Position numbers and translations under genes: made by a program
Shown here: positions 11,073 to 21,704 of the stretch, in pieces
How positions within the stretch are numbered: the stretch's first letter is position 1
Layout: each line of letters starts with the position of its first letter
NCBI GenBank assembly: GCA_024364735.1
Contig: JAGFNQ010009462.1
Coordinates: 62,001-126,000, forward strand
Length of the DNA stretch: 64,000 bases
Direction: 5' to 3'
From: Boesenbergia rotunda
Lineage: Eukaryota; Streptophyta; Magnoliopsida; Zingiberales; Zingiberaceae
Notes under the pieces: model-generated
The model's database searches: none
What the model was told of the DNA's origin: nothing
The model's input: only the letters and a program-made list of their open reading frames with translations

Positions 11073-12261
11073 AAACCGAGCCGAACCCATCGCGAATTAA
11101 ACTCATTTAATTCGCCCAATAAGCCTTCAAAAGACTTAGCCATTTTTAGCTTCCGTTGCGCCTCTGATTAACTCAGATTCGACTTATTTCTCTTGATCGG
11201 AAAATCCAATTTTCAACTCGTTTTAAATCCCTCGGATTACTCGTAGTGCGTGTGACTAAATAGGCTTTCGATTTATGTTGGCCGTCTATAATCAACAATT
11301 ATAGAACGATCATGAGTGGCACCTAGTAGTACATCATGACCCCCAATTAATCGAAAGATCAACGGTTGACCTCAGAAGTAATTCTGAAACCCTTCAGCAG
11401 CTCTAATGAATCGTGCCCCATTCCCTTCACCATCTTATACCCACTTGGTTCAGGACATGGTCTGTGTGTGTCAGTCCCCACTAGGCTGACTACGTCACAC
11501 CTAGCCCAAGTAGTGTCTTTCTCGTCCTTTGGATTTCTAATTACTCTCATGTATTTAAGAGACTCATACTCTAAACATGACATGCTCTGGCCAGAGGCTT
11601 TGAGTAACAATCCGACGATAGGCCTGGGTATACATCTCCTCGCAAGGAGTGGTGAATCCTTTGTAGGCTGTTCAAACATCTTCGGGCACTTCGGCTTATA
11701 CCCAATCATCCTGGGTCCACACCTCCTTGGAGATGCTTGCTTAAGATGTTAAAGTATAAGTCTCCATGACCAAGATGACTTGAACACCGCAAGTCAAAGG
11801 AACATCGCACTTAAGCTGCAGTAAGAACTTCACTGACATATCTATATAGATTACCATATGAAGTTTTACAGCTAGTCACTCCAATGAACTAGTTCCCTTA
11901 ACTAGCATCCATGTTTATCTCCGGACATCCCAATGTCACCAGCCAGTGAGAATCAGCTGATTAGAGAATAACCCATGCTAGTCTCAACAGAATTGATAGT
12001 GTCCGTTTTTATCAATTCATCGACTAGGGATATTTTCAATACTTCACAATTGCACATGTAGAGATAATCACTAATTGTGATCTCATCACAAATTCTCTTA
12101 TGCTGTGAATTGTATTGCGGACATTCAGTAGATGAGTTTAAGATCCCAATCAAATACACAAACATGTATACTCAAATAGTGAATTTTCATTTATTAAAAT
12201 AAATGTTTACAATCATAAGGCGATTGCCTTAGGACACTTCTCTCATATCACTAACACAAAG

Positions 12262-12528
12262 AGCATCCCAAGTGTTGTGGTGAGGTTTCTCCATCCACAA
12301 GGAGCGACAGATCTAGCCGGAGGTTGTCCGGGGGTTGATCCATTGACGGATTGTTGGATTAGTCACCCGACCGGGGTGGATACCAAGTAAATCAGGTTGT
12401 TAGCATTGTTTTTTTTCTTATTTACTTTGCATACTATTGTTTTTGCTGCGCTAATGACTTTGTAGAGATCAAAACGACGAAAAAGTGCTATTAATCCCCC
12501 CCTCTAGCACACCGAAAACGATCCATCA
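12262..12528 (+). repeat. S2 5' LTR, second part (U5)
   Basis: Continues the LTR cut at 2067 and matches 27708-27974. It carries GTGGTGAGGTTTCTCCAT (12277-12294), the counterpart of a perfect hairpin in S1 and S4, and ends ATCCATCA. Confidence 0.88.
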
Positions 12529-12530
12529 GT

Positions 12531-12543
12531 TGGTATCAGAGCG
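12531..12543 (+). promoter_or_regulatory. S2 primer binding site
   Basis: TGGTATCAGAGCG two bases after the LTR end; initiator-Met tRNA type. Confidence 0.93.
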
Positions 12544-12599
12544 AAGGACCGCTCTTGATCGGACTAACCGCCGAGGGAGCACATGATAGAGGAAAAAGA

Positions 12600-14202
12600 A
12601 TGATGGAAGACAAACTTGGGGAAGATATAAACTCACCACCATCCTATAATCATGAAGAATTCGATCATTGGAAGACAAGGATGGAAAATTGGCTAGGAAT
12701 GGATTGGGAATGTAGAATGACCATTGAAGACCCATTCGAAATCCCCAAGGATAAGCATGGCAAGAGGCTTCGCCCCCGATATTGGACAAGTGAACAACAA
12801 GAACAAGCTAGGGCAAATGAAAAGGTAATCAATATGTTGATTAATATCTTGCCTACTAATGCGATGAGTTGTATAGGAGATTACAAAAGCGCACATGATT
12901 TATGGAAGAAATTGGAAGAAGTTCACAAGAACTATACACAAGTTCAATTAGTGGAAGAGCATGATGAAATAATTCAATGGTCCAAGAGGACCAAAATGAA
13001 GAATTGTCCATGCCATCAAGTGAGGAGTCATCCACCTCATCAAGATAAGAAGATGAAGAATCAATATCAAGAATTGAGGGGGAGAAGAGACCCTCAACTA
13101 TACAAGAGCAAGAGAAGGCGATAACCTTCACCAAAGCCAAGTCAAAAGAGCACATGACATGCTTTGGATGCAACAAAAAGGGGCACTACAAGGATAAGTG
13201 CCCACTAGGTAAAAAGGAGGTAATTTCTAAGCCCAAGTCCATTCAAATTAAATATAATATGGGGTGTAGGAATGAGGAAGCTCAAAACAAAAGAAAGAGA
13301 ATTCAATGCTTCACATGCGGGGAGCTCGGGCATTATCATACAAAATGTCCAAGAAGTGGAGCGTTCAAGAAGATGGAGCACCTTAGGAAATGGGAGAAAG
13401 AAGAAAGGAAGAGGAGCACTTATCAAGGGGGAGCCCCAAGGGTAAGGGAGGTAACCTCTAACTCTACTTATGCTTCAAATTTTTCCATGAATACTCAAAA
13501 TATTCGTTTGAATGATAGAATTGATAACAATTGTGTGCCCATGCATGTTTTTGGTTTTAAATATCATGATAGGAATAGAAACAATTTTATATGCCAAAAC
13601 ACCAAAAATTCTATGTTTCATGATAAACCTAGAAATTCTAGTGCTAAGGACCAAGGCATAAACTCTAAGAGAGGGGAAATATGCCTAGACAAATAAGTAG
13701 ACCTAGAGATGATCAAATTAGGTCTAGTGATCCTATGGTTAGGAAGTTAGAAAAGAAAAATCAAGTGTTAAGAGCAAAACTTGATAAGTTAGAAAGAAAC
13801 GTAGGTAGAGGCATTCAAGGGTCCAAGAAATTGAACATGATATCAAAGGACCAAAATCATAGGAATGATAGGCCGGGTCTAGGATACCACCCTAGGAGGG
13901 CTAATGTTGATAGAATGTCATATTCAAGGATGCCCTACAACTATGGTAGAGAAAAAGTCAAAAATGGCAAGGAAAAGCCAATCAAAGGAAAAGAGAAGAA
14001 ATTGACCATGAAAAAGGTCTATAGGGTTAAGAGATTGATAGTGGAAGGTCAAGAAGCACCGGAGGAGCACCGGTGTGGTCTTGCCTTTGTAGAAGAGTTA
14101 CCTAGGGAGGAAATTAGGGCTAGGATCTCAAGGGAGAGCTATGAAAGTCAAAATGGGTTCCATGGTCAATGGATCTCAGGTGGTTTCCTTCTAGGAGATT
14201 GA
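12600..14202 (+). pseudogene. S2 gag (copia, SIRE-like) in three frames
   Basis: Capsid-type part from ATG 12600 (MMEDKLGEDIN), with FDHWKTRMENWL and an AHDLWKKLEEVH segment, open to 13124. A frameshift near 12990 and a TAA near 13045 precede the second frame (13154-13696), which has two CCHC zinc knuckles: CFGCNKKGHYKDKC and CFTCGELGHYHTKC. A further shift near 13670 leads to the third frame (13681-14202), which has a Lys-rich coiled-coil start (KLEKKNQVLRAKLDKLE) and a basic tail. Such a tail is usual for SIRE-type gag. No pol reading follows. The element's LTRs, PBS and PPT are otherwise complete. Confidence 0.85.
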
Positions 14203-14627
14203 AGAGAACTAAAGAGTGTGCCTAGAGGTTCAAAAGGCTAGGGTTTGTCTTAATCCTAGAAAATTGGCATACTAAAGGGAAAAATTATAGAGAAAAAGGT
14301 AAAATTGCGATGTTAATTGAGACAAATTGGTTTTAAGGTCTAAATACCATATAACTTGGTGCTATGAATGGATTATGGATGAGTATGGGTAGAAGCATCA
14401 AGGTGAGGTCCAAATTAGAACTTTTGTGAAAGGTTTCATGATACAATTTAGAGAAACTCAAAGTTTATACCAATCATGGGATTTGGGAAAATGTTGACTG
14501 AAATTATATTTTTCCCAAGTAAATATAGGATCCATGAATCTCCCCACAAGAATTCATAATTTTTGGGAATTTGTGGAATTAGTTAGACATTTCTGATGTT
14601 TGGATTGGTAATCTGAAAATCAGATAC
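14203..14627 (+). other. S2 spacer between gag and the internal promoter
   Basis: No coding signal. Protease, integrase and RT would be expected here in an autonomous copia element; none is found in any frame. Confidence 0.7.
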
Positions 14628-14737
14628 CAGTCGACTGTCAGGAGGGCAGTAGACTGCAAAAACCCACAGAATGTAATTACACTCTGTCCCAGTCGACTGC
14701 CCTAGGGGCAGTCGACTGGTACGCGGTTTTATAAAGG
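14628..14737 (+). promoter_or_regulatory. Putative internal promoter of S2 env-like gene
   Basis: CAGTCGACTG words start at 14628, 14647 (one mismatch), 14690 and 14709, again as 19-nt pairs. TTTTATAAAGG follows at 14727-14737, then gggctcg, just as in the LTR promoter (TATTTAAAGG then ggctcg). A CT-rich ATG-free leader follows up to 14934. The sequence shows the likeness; transcription from here is inference. Confidence 0.55.
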
Positions 14738-14934
14738 AAAAGGGCTCGCCGGGGGAAGCCAAACCTAGGGTTTTGGCTGATCACCTCCGGCGATTTCCTC
14801 CTCCTCTCGACTCCTCTTGCGTCCTAAGCTCTTCCTAATCCCTAAAGTTCCTCTCTAAGGCCTCCTCTACTTCGGATCTACTTCTAGGGTTAGTAGAAAC
14901 TCTTCTTTCAAGTCAATCTCTCCTCCCTACCATC

Positions 14935-16150
14935 ATGAATCGCATAGGAAAGAGGTAAGAACTTCAATAGGTCACTATTTTCCATTTAAACTATGATTTG
15001 GAACTAATGTAATGATTTTTGCATGTTTCCTTGTAATTTTCTGTTATGGGGGGTGGTTTGGTATGCATGCATGGGTTTATCTCATTTTAGTTTGGCCTCT
15101 AAGCGATCAAGGGGTGAGGGATCCTCACGGCAGTCGGGAGAATCCAGGTTTAGGTCGGTAGAATGCCGAAAATGGTTTGATGATAATGAGTTTGTAGCTA
15201 TGAATTGCCGGTATCTTAATCGGACTATCTTTCAAGAGAAGTCCCCCCAGATAACTGAAATGATTACACATTTTGGGATAGAAAAACCGGTATATTGCCA
15301 ACATGATGTAAACCTGGAGCTGTGTCAAGAGTTCTACGCCAACCAAAAATGCATTAACCCTAATAATAACCTATATGAGTCCAAAGTTGCAGGAGTCGTC
15401 ATTCCTTTTTCAGCTACTACGTTAGGTGCATTTTTAGGTTGTAGAGCATCAAATAATGCATCTATATTTTTCCCCACGGTGGTTGAGTCTCTTGAGTTTC
15501 CTACTGTCTCTGTTGATCAAATTCATCTACATTACTTTAGGAGGCATAGTCATGAGTCTGAGCGCATCTTTGATGCAAAGCCTATGAGTCCCTTCAGTCA
15601 TGTATTGTATAAGATTATCCTAGAGTGTCTTCTGCCCATCGTCACCAAGGGGCGTGCTACGATCAGACTACCTCATCTGGTAATGATGTATGCTCTGGAG
15701 AGGAGATTGGATATAGATGTCACCCTGCATGTGTTCACCTCTATTTGTCATTTTTCCCATAGTGTCAATGGGAAAATATATATGCCCTTTTGTCACGTCC
15801 TGACCGAGTTCTTTGCATCTCGGGGTATCCGTGTCTCTAGTGGTCAGGTTAGACACCTGTCCAAGGATTACGATTAGATAGGTACACGACAGTTATCCTT
15901 GGCAGGTATTGAGTGTAGACAGGGGGCATTTATTTGGAGGGAGCGCCCGGAGACAGCTGACGCAGATGAGGAGCCCACCGAGCTGGTCACACGTGCAGAG
16001 TTCACCCAGCTGCGGTCAGACATCCATGAGCTCCGTGAGGATGTTCACAACATCCAGGGGGTGTCCAGAGCCTCCAGTAGAGCCACACAGCGACTCAGAG
16101 GGAGGTGAACGGGCTCACAGAGTTCTGCCAGGGATTCATGACCAGGCAGG
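14935..16150 (+). pseudogene. S2 env-like ORF with a 136-bp intron
   Basis: A short exon (ATG 14935 to 14954, MNRIGK) is followed by GTAAGA, and an ATTTTAG acceptor ends at 15090. Exon 2 (15091-15877) continues in frame with LASKRSRGEG, giving about 268 residues to a TAG. Recognisable stretches are RKWFDDNEF, ELCQEFYANQ, GVVIPFSATTLGAFLG, ECLLPIVTKG and DVTLHVF. This pattern recalls the 'putative plant transposon protein' domain of SIRE-type env-like ORFs. The same frame continues past the TAG (15875) to 16108 with GIECRQG and an amphipathic coiled-coil. A shift then leads to FCQGFMTRQ and a poly-Pro end near 16220. Envelope function is not shown; I see no clear signal peptide or membrane anchor. 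Confidence 0.7.
14955..15090 (+). other. Candidate intron in the env-like ORF
   Basis: GTAAGA at the 5' end, a T-rich stretch and TTTTAG at the 3' end. Joining codon phase 2 keeps the downstream frame open. Inside the intron the frame is also open from 15023, so an unspliced start cannot be excluded. Confidence 0.55.
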
Positions 16151-17373
16151 AGGATATGTATGAGATGATGCAGCGGTGGTAGTTAGCATATCAGGGTCCT
16201 CCTCCTCCTCCTCCTCCAGGCGACGAGATGTAGTCAGTTTGACTTGGTGGTTTCAGTGTTGAGAGTGGTATCATTGGTTGATGTATTATACCTTTCAAAC
16301 ACTTTCTATTTTGCTGATTGTATTTATCTGGATGACTTCAGGGCATTGGCCTTAGATACTCTTTCAGGCCTTATGTCATGGCCATTTCTATGTTTCTTGT
16401 ATGAAACACCTAGGTAGTACTCTATTTGTAGATTTATGACATGTGACTTGCTTTATTATTTTTCTATTAGCTTATTGAAATTTTACCATGACTAGATGCT
16501 GTTTTGAAACTGCTTGAAATTTTTTAAGTGTTAATGGATGTTGCTTTTAGTGATCCTTGTATGTGTTCATGATATGATTTTGAAATTTTATGTGGTTATA
16601 TTATCTAATATGATTTTGATTAGAAATCAAATAATGGTGTTGTATATAAAAGGGATGATCATTTAGACTCAAGAGGGAAAGAGGGGGAGCTCTTGTCAAA
16701 ATGAAAATGTCTATATGAAAAGGGGGAGTTTGGGAATCATTTTAAATGTCAAATGGAGTTGATAGAGAATGACACATATAGGATACCATGATTAGAAGTC
16801 AATATTGATACAAAGTTTACATTAATTGAGAAGTTTTGGATTTGTACCAAAAGTCAAGGACGGTTGATGTTTTTCATGAACCAAATTTTTTTAGGGTAGG
16901 GAATACCTTAACAATCGTTCTTGCAAAGATTCACATTTTTCCGGATTTTATAGAATTTTTTATTCGTTCTAAATTCAGCTAAAATTCTGAAATACTGTGT
17001 ATCAGTCGACTACCAGGGTCGCAGTCAACTAGGAGTGTGGGCAGTGTGTATTTTTCTGGTTTCTGAGGGGTTTTTCAGAAACCTAGTTCAGTTCTATTTG
17101 GCACCAAGGTTAGAGTTGCTTGGGGCAGTCTTTTAATGGTGTCAAAGGGGGAGAACTTGGGTGTTAAGTTAGGTTTGGGTTGAAACTTAACTTTGAAACT
17201 GTGGAGTTCAGTTTTGGAAAAACTTACCTTTGGGATTAGCAATAAGAATTGAAATTTGGAGAAAGCATAGGTTAAGAGGGAGGTTGCCTCTTGTGTATTA
17301 TGCTTTAATTTTTTAATTGCTTTTGCTATTATCATTGCTATATGTTTACCTAACATAACATATTGCCACACAT
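16151..17373 (+). other. S2 3' untranslated region
   Basis: It contains the (CCT)n poly-Pro-like run at 16199-16217, one CAGTCGACTA/CAGTCAACTA pair (17003/17022, 19 nt apart) and AT-rich sequence. The homologous S1 region is 28320-29378. No gene is supported. Confidence 0.65.
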
Positions 17374-17388
17374 TAAAAAGGGGGAGAT
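17374..17388 (+). promoter_or_regulatory. S2 polypurine tract
   Basis: aaaaagggggagat directly before the 3' LTR start; the same tract precedes the S1 LTR (29379-29393). Confidence 0.88.
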
Positions 17389-17854
17389 TATTGGGGGCAA
17401 TCGGCCCTGAGATGATCTGGAGGATCATGATATTTTGATGTGTGGGCAATATGGTTAAGTTAGGATGTGTGTTGTTCTCATATGTATACATGAGTGTGCA
17501 AGTGTACAGCTAGCTACACATGGACGTGGTTGATGTCTTCAGGTGAAGGATGGCATGGAGGCAAGCTGGAGGCATGCGTGCGCATCCGAGGGACCGTTAG
17601 ATAGCAGAGATGATGAGCCGAGGGATGTGAACTTCGAGGCGTACGTGAAGGGTGGCATGGAGACAAACTAGAGGTTTACGTGCGCATCCGAGGGACGAGG
17701 GCCGAAGATGAAGAGGGCGTGAAGGCAACAGTCAAGACTGCTGGTGAAGAGTCAACTGAGTTGTAAGGGTCTGAGTATGAGTGTTTGTACTCAGAGCTAA
17801 GCCAGGAGGGTTTGAGTGCGGAGCGACTTGTACTCAGGAATGAACCCTAGGCTT
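17389..17854 (+). repeat. S2 3' LTR, first part
   Basis: Starts TATTGGGGGC (TG mutated to TA). It has the same two ggcatgga-ggcaa repeat units as the 5' LTR. It is cut by G1 after GGCTT (17850-17854) and resumes at 27463. Confidence 0.87.
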
Positions 17855-18175
17855 TGTAACGACCCGGAAAATTTTCTTAATATTTCTTTAAAATATTGAG
17901 CATGACTAGATAATTTTCCGAGGGACCTAGAAATATTAATACGAATTTTAACCTAGAAATCCATGTTTTTTCCATTTAAATTGGGGAAATAGACACTAAT
18001 TGGCCTTATATGGGTTTTCTAGTACCATGATTATTGGTGAATTTTAGGTAAAAATTTATAGAAATATAAAGGGATTTTGATGAGAAATATTAACATAATT
18101 ATGGAGGATTTTTAGGGGATTTTCGAAATATTAGAAAAAAATAAAATAAAAATAAAATGGAAAAATTTGTGCATG

Positions 18176-18242
18176 CACCAAGGATTGAACCTTGGACCTC
18201 TTGTACAACCATGCATGCTCTAACCAATTCACCTAGCAAGGG
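18176..18242 (-). other. tRNA-like segment, antisense in the G1 LTR
   Basis: On the minus strand TAGGTGAATTGGTTAGAGC (A-box-like, 18217-18235) is followed by GGTTCAATCCT (B box, 18181-18191). Counterparts: 24411-24477, 35717-35781, 43480-43534, 50950-51003. Not a functional tRNA gene: no acceptor stem seen. Confidence 0.55.
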
Positions 18243-18335
18243 AGTGCTATGAGGAAATGAAGTGGATTATGGTTAAGGCTTAGGAAAAATGAAGAGTCAC
18301 CAACCATGACTCTTCACTTACCCTCCTTAATGTGT

Positions 18336-18342
18336 TATAAAG
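18336..18342 (+). promoter_or_regulatory. TATA box of G1
   Basis: TATAAAG followed by a CT-rich leader. Counterparts at 24572-24578, in G2 at 35886-35892, and on the minus strand in G3 at 43390-43397 and 50859-50866. Confidence 0.6.
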
Positions 18343-19718
18343 AGGGGGAATGGGAGTTTCTTTCTTCTTTCCATCAAGTCCACATTTCTTCTTCCTCCTC
18401 CCTCATTCTAGCCGAAACCCCCAAGAGGGATTCTCCCTTGGAAAAAATTCACCTAAGGCTCCATCTCCAAGATCCAAGGCTTTTACAAGGGTACAAAGGC
18501 TAGGGGTGGTCAAGAGGCAACAAGATCTTCATCCTTCTCCCAAATCTAAGGTTCATAATCAAGATCAACCAGGGTAAGACTCCCTCACCTGTGGTATAAT
18601 AGCTCTCCTTGAAGTTTACCATGATATGAAAGTCTTGTTTGAATTTTATGTTGGAAAAAAAAGGGAAAAAGAGCCATGAACCCTAACCTAGGTTTCGGCC
18701 ACTATAGGTTTTGGGTCCAAGGTGATGTTAAAAACTCCTCTCATGTTTTCTAATGTGTTATCATGATGAACATAGAATAAATATAATTTTTGGGGAATTT
18801 TTGGAGCACTCTAAAGACCCCTTAGGGTTTGAGACCCTCACCATGATTCTTTGGTTAGGATTGGACCTAACCTTTCAAGTATGTACTTTGGATATCCCCA
18901 TGATTCAAAGGGAGGTTGAAGGTCATTTGTGTGAATTTTCACAAGGCCTTGTGACCCTAAAGGTTTCGGCCAAGAAGGGTTCTAGAGCATGAAGTTGGGG
19001 CTTACCTCAAGTAAGGGGTCCAATGGCTCCTATGGTATGGTATGGAAGGTGTTAGATGATTAATTGAAAATTTTACGAATTTATTCAAGCACCCATGGTC
19101 CAAGCATGTTTCGGCCAACCCTAGAAAAATAGGGCTGAGAGTTAGGGTAAACCCTAATCATGAGCCCTAATGGCTCCTTATGGCTTTAGATGTATTGTAT
19201 GGTTGTTTCTTTTTCCTTATGCTACCTTACATGTCATTGAATGATGGAATCCCTCCCTTGTAGGTTTCGGCCAAACAAGGTAACTAGGGTTTGGGTGGAG
19301 TTAGGGTTTAATGAATGATGGTTTATGGTTTATTATGAAGTATATATATAGGTTCAAGCATGCGGTAGAAATTAAGTTACCTATAACCCTAACCTTAAGC
19401 ACCATGTTTCATGATTGTATGTTTGGATGCCATGCTTAATAGGGTTTATTTATGAATGTCTTATGTTATATGCCATGCACTTGGATAATAGGTAACATGT
19501 TTATAGAAGTTCTAACTATGCAAGCTTGAGATAGATACCTTGTTTATGTATTGAATGCAATGCTTACCTTATGTATTATGACCATGCAAGCTCCATGGAT
19601 TAGGAAAAATGGTTTATGTAAATATATCATGTGCAATGGATATAATGCAATGCTTACCTTAGATGCCATGATCATGCAAGCGCTAGGAATAGGAATGATG
19701 TCTTATGTAAGTATGTCA

Positions 19719-19990
19719 TATTTATGAATGAAGATGCATGCCATGTTTGATGAATGAAGATGCGTGCCATGTTTTATGAATGAAGATGCATGCCATGTTT
19801 ATGAATGAAGATGCATGTCATGTTTTATGAATGAAGATGCATACCATGTTTTATATGAAGATGCATGCCATTTTTATGAATGAAGATGCATGTCATGTTT
19901 TATGAATGAAGATGCATGCCATGTTTATCAACGAAGATGCATGCTATGTTTATGAATAGAGAAGCATGTCATGATGTATGAATGATGAAG
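19719..19990 (+). repeat. 26-27-bp minisatellite in the G1 LTR
   Basis: About ten units of ATGAATGAAGATGCATGCC plus ATGTTTT. The same array stands in the 3' LTR at about 25945-26205 with different unit order and number. Confidence 0.85.
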
Positions 19991-20429
19991 CATGTGAAAT
20001 ATTTTACTTTATGAATTAGCTTGTACCGGACCGAAGTATGGGTCCAAGGGATGGGCACCTTAAGAACGCCCCGGTTCTGGACTACCAACTATGCTGTCCA
20101 CGGTTCTGGCACTCCCGAAGCTGTGCAACAGGGATGAGCATCTTAAGAACGCCTCGGTTCTGGGACTACCGACTATGCTGTCCTTACCCTAGTAGGTCGG
20201 GGCTCGCTACCTCGTATTTACTTAGGGATGCGCTCTTATGATGTATGTATGTGGTACAAGCCGGGGACCCCCAATCATGTTATGATTATGTTTAAGTATT
20301 TAAAAGTATGATTTTAAAAGTTAAGCATCCTTATGTATATGCATTAGGCTCATGTATTCATTCATGTTATGCATTCTGCCATGATAGTAATGTCTTATGC
20401 TTATGGTTCATGTTAAGAAGATATGCATG

Positions 20430-20760
20430 ATAGTAAACGATTGATGCTTATGTTTATGTTTATGGCATATATTATGCCATGTTAAGAATGTTTATTATGT
20501 TTAGGTTTGTGCCATGTATCATGCCATGCTAAGAATGTTTATTATGTTTATGTTTATGCCATGTATTATGCCATGCGAAGAATGATTATTATGTTAGGTT
20601 GATGCCATGTATTATGCCATGCTAAGAATGTTTATTATGTCATGTTTATGCCATGTATTATGTCATGCTAAGAATGTTTATTATGTTTATGTTTATGTCA
20701 TGTATTATGCCATGTTAAGAATGTTTATTATGTTTATGTTCATGCCATGTCGAATATGTG
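20430..20760 (+). repeat. About 47-bp minisatellite in the G1 LTR
   Basis: Units contain TAAGAATGTTTATTATG and ATGCCATGTATTATGCCATG, about seven copies. The counterpart is 26660-26975. Confidence 0.82.
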
Positions 20761-21260
20761 CTATGTGATCCTAGATGCTTATGTTCTAGGTAGAGCACCA
20801 AGTATGTTAATGTTTCATGTGCTCATTATTAAGTGATGAATGGTTTTAGTGAGTAGGAAAGAGTCTTACTAAGCCTGTGTGCTTATAGTTTTATTTCCTT
20901 ATACCGCAGATCACGCAAGGGGACAGTAAGGAACAGCAGGAGGGCAAGAATGCATGTGTGTGGTAGTGACTTGGCCAAGAAGACATTATGTTTACTCGTC
21001 TTATGCTAGAACTTTACCTTTGCTACTTATGTACTTGAATGATGACTTATGTGACTCTATGACATGATGCTAAGTATGACATGATATGATACTAAGTATG
21101 AAGTTAATATGCCATGTTCCCATGTCATCATGTTAGAATGGTAGTAGGTATAGGTAGGTGTATGTTTAAAGTTTTCCGCTGCATTATGATGGCCACCTAC
21201 CCTACCCATGTTAACGTAATGCCGCTTTATGGAAAGAAAAAAAAAGCGGGTGTTATAGGT

Positions 21261-21273
21261 TGGTATCAGAGCC
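21261..21273 (+). promoter_or_regulatory. G1 primer binding site
   Basis: TGGTATCAGAGCC three bases after the LTR end; initiator-Met type. Confidence 0.93.
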
Positions 21274-21321
21274 GTAACCATCTCACTACACACACATCAA
21301 GCCCTTTCCTGCAGCTTCCAA

Positions 21322-21663
21322 GTAAGTACCTCTTTGCATATCTTATAGTTGTAACACTTTTAGGATGCTTTATGATTTTAGGATATGCAAGTCTGAACGA
21401 TGATTATGATGAAAAGTACTTTAGGAAATGTAACTATGAATGATACTTTGCTTTATTAGGAAATCACACAGGTTAGAATTGGTCTTGCGGATATAGATAG
21501 AAATTTTTTTTTGTATAACTGTTAAAGTAAAAGAACCTGATGTTATCTTGTGTGCTTTTCTCTGTATATATCTGTGAATTGAAAAAAAAAAACTGGTTAT
21601 GGTTCTGGTTTGTCAGTTTTGTACTGACTGCGTGGTTTTTTTTCAATTCCAAATGTTGCATAG
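21322..21663 (+). other. Candidate leader intron between PBS and gag start in G1
   Basis: Donor GCTTCCAA/GTAAGT and acceptor TTGCATAG right before ATGGCACTACGAG (21664). G3 has GCTTCCAA/GTAAGA at the same distance after its PBS and TAAAATAG just before its gag ATG, which supports conservation. Confidence 0.5.
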
Positions 21664-21704
21664 ATGGCACTACGAGTCGTTACCATGGGCGGAGCCGTGA
21701 GCTG

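Larger units (their letters stand above)
2073..12256 (-). mobile_element. C1: Ty1/copia retrotransposon, complete layout but inactive
   Basis: The two LTRs of about 2.28 kb (2073-4343 and 9974-12256) both begin TGTTGGGACC and end CTAACA. A 5-bp duplication CAAAG flanks the element (2068-2072, 12257-12261). On the minus strand the PBS lies at 9960-9972 next to the right (5') LTR, and a purine tract (aagtgggagtt) adjoins the left (3') LTR at 4344-4358. The internal order is gag, PR, INT, RT, RNase H, the copia order. By eye I count about twenty substitutions between the LTRs, roughly 1%, so the insertion is recent although the genes are broken. Confidence 0.95.
9974..12256 (-). repeat. C1 5' LTR (right copy)
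   Basis: 2283 bp. It is the promoter-bearing LTR for minus-strand transcription, with TATATAAAGG on the minus strand at 10627-10636. It differs from the left copy by about twenty substitutions and a few short indels (e.g. near 10910-10935). Confidence 0.93.
18574..20909 (+). other. Candidate intron inside the G1 5' LTR
   Basis: Donor AGG/GTAAGACTCC at 18574. Acceptor after a T-rich tract, TTTCCTTATACCGCAG, ending at 20909. Equivalent sites occur in the 3' LTR (24810-27117), G2 (36114-38100), G3 (minus, 43122-41682 and 50588-49129) and G4 (minus, 60938-60032). The putative exon before it has no ATG in the part downstream of the expected start site, while the intron is full of ATG. Predicted by eye only. 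Confidence 0.5.
17855..21257 (+). repeat. G1 5' LTR
   Basis: In order: tRNA-like segment (minus strand, 18176-18242), TATA box (18336), ATG-poor CT-rich leader, candidate splice donor (18574), four TTTCGGCC motifs about 145 bp apart, an ATGAATGAAGATGCATGCC minisatellite (19719-19990), a GC-rich conserved core (20020-20260), a 47-bp minisatellite (20430-20760) and a candidate acceptor (20908-20909). Confidence 0.92.

Noticed and set aside
15023..15090. Upstream start at 15023 for the env-like protein
   Set aside because: The segment before LASKRSRG lies in the predicted intron; the spliced start at 14935 gives better context, though the alternative is not excluded.
18306..18577. Overlapping short open frames conserved between 18306-18577 and 24542-24813
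   Set aside because: They lie in the duplicated CT-rich LTR leader; LTR identity is enough to explain them.
19719..20760. CRISPR-like array
   Set aside because: The units are contiguous minisatellites without unique spacers, within a plant LTR.
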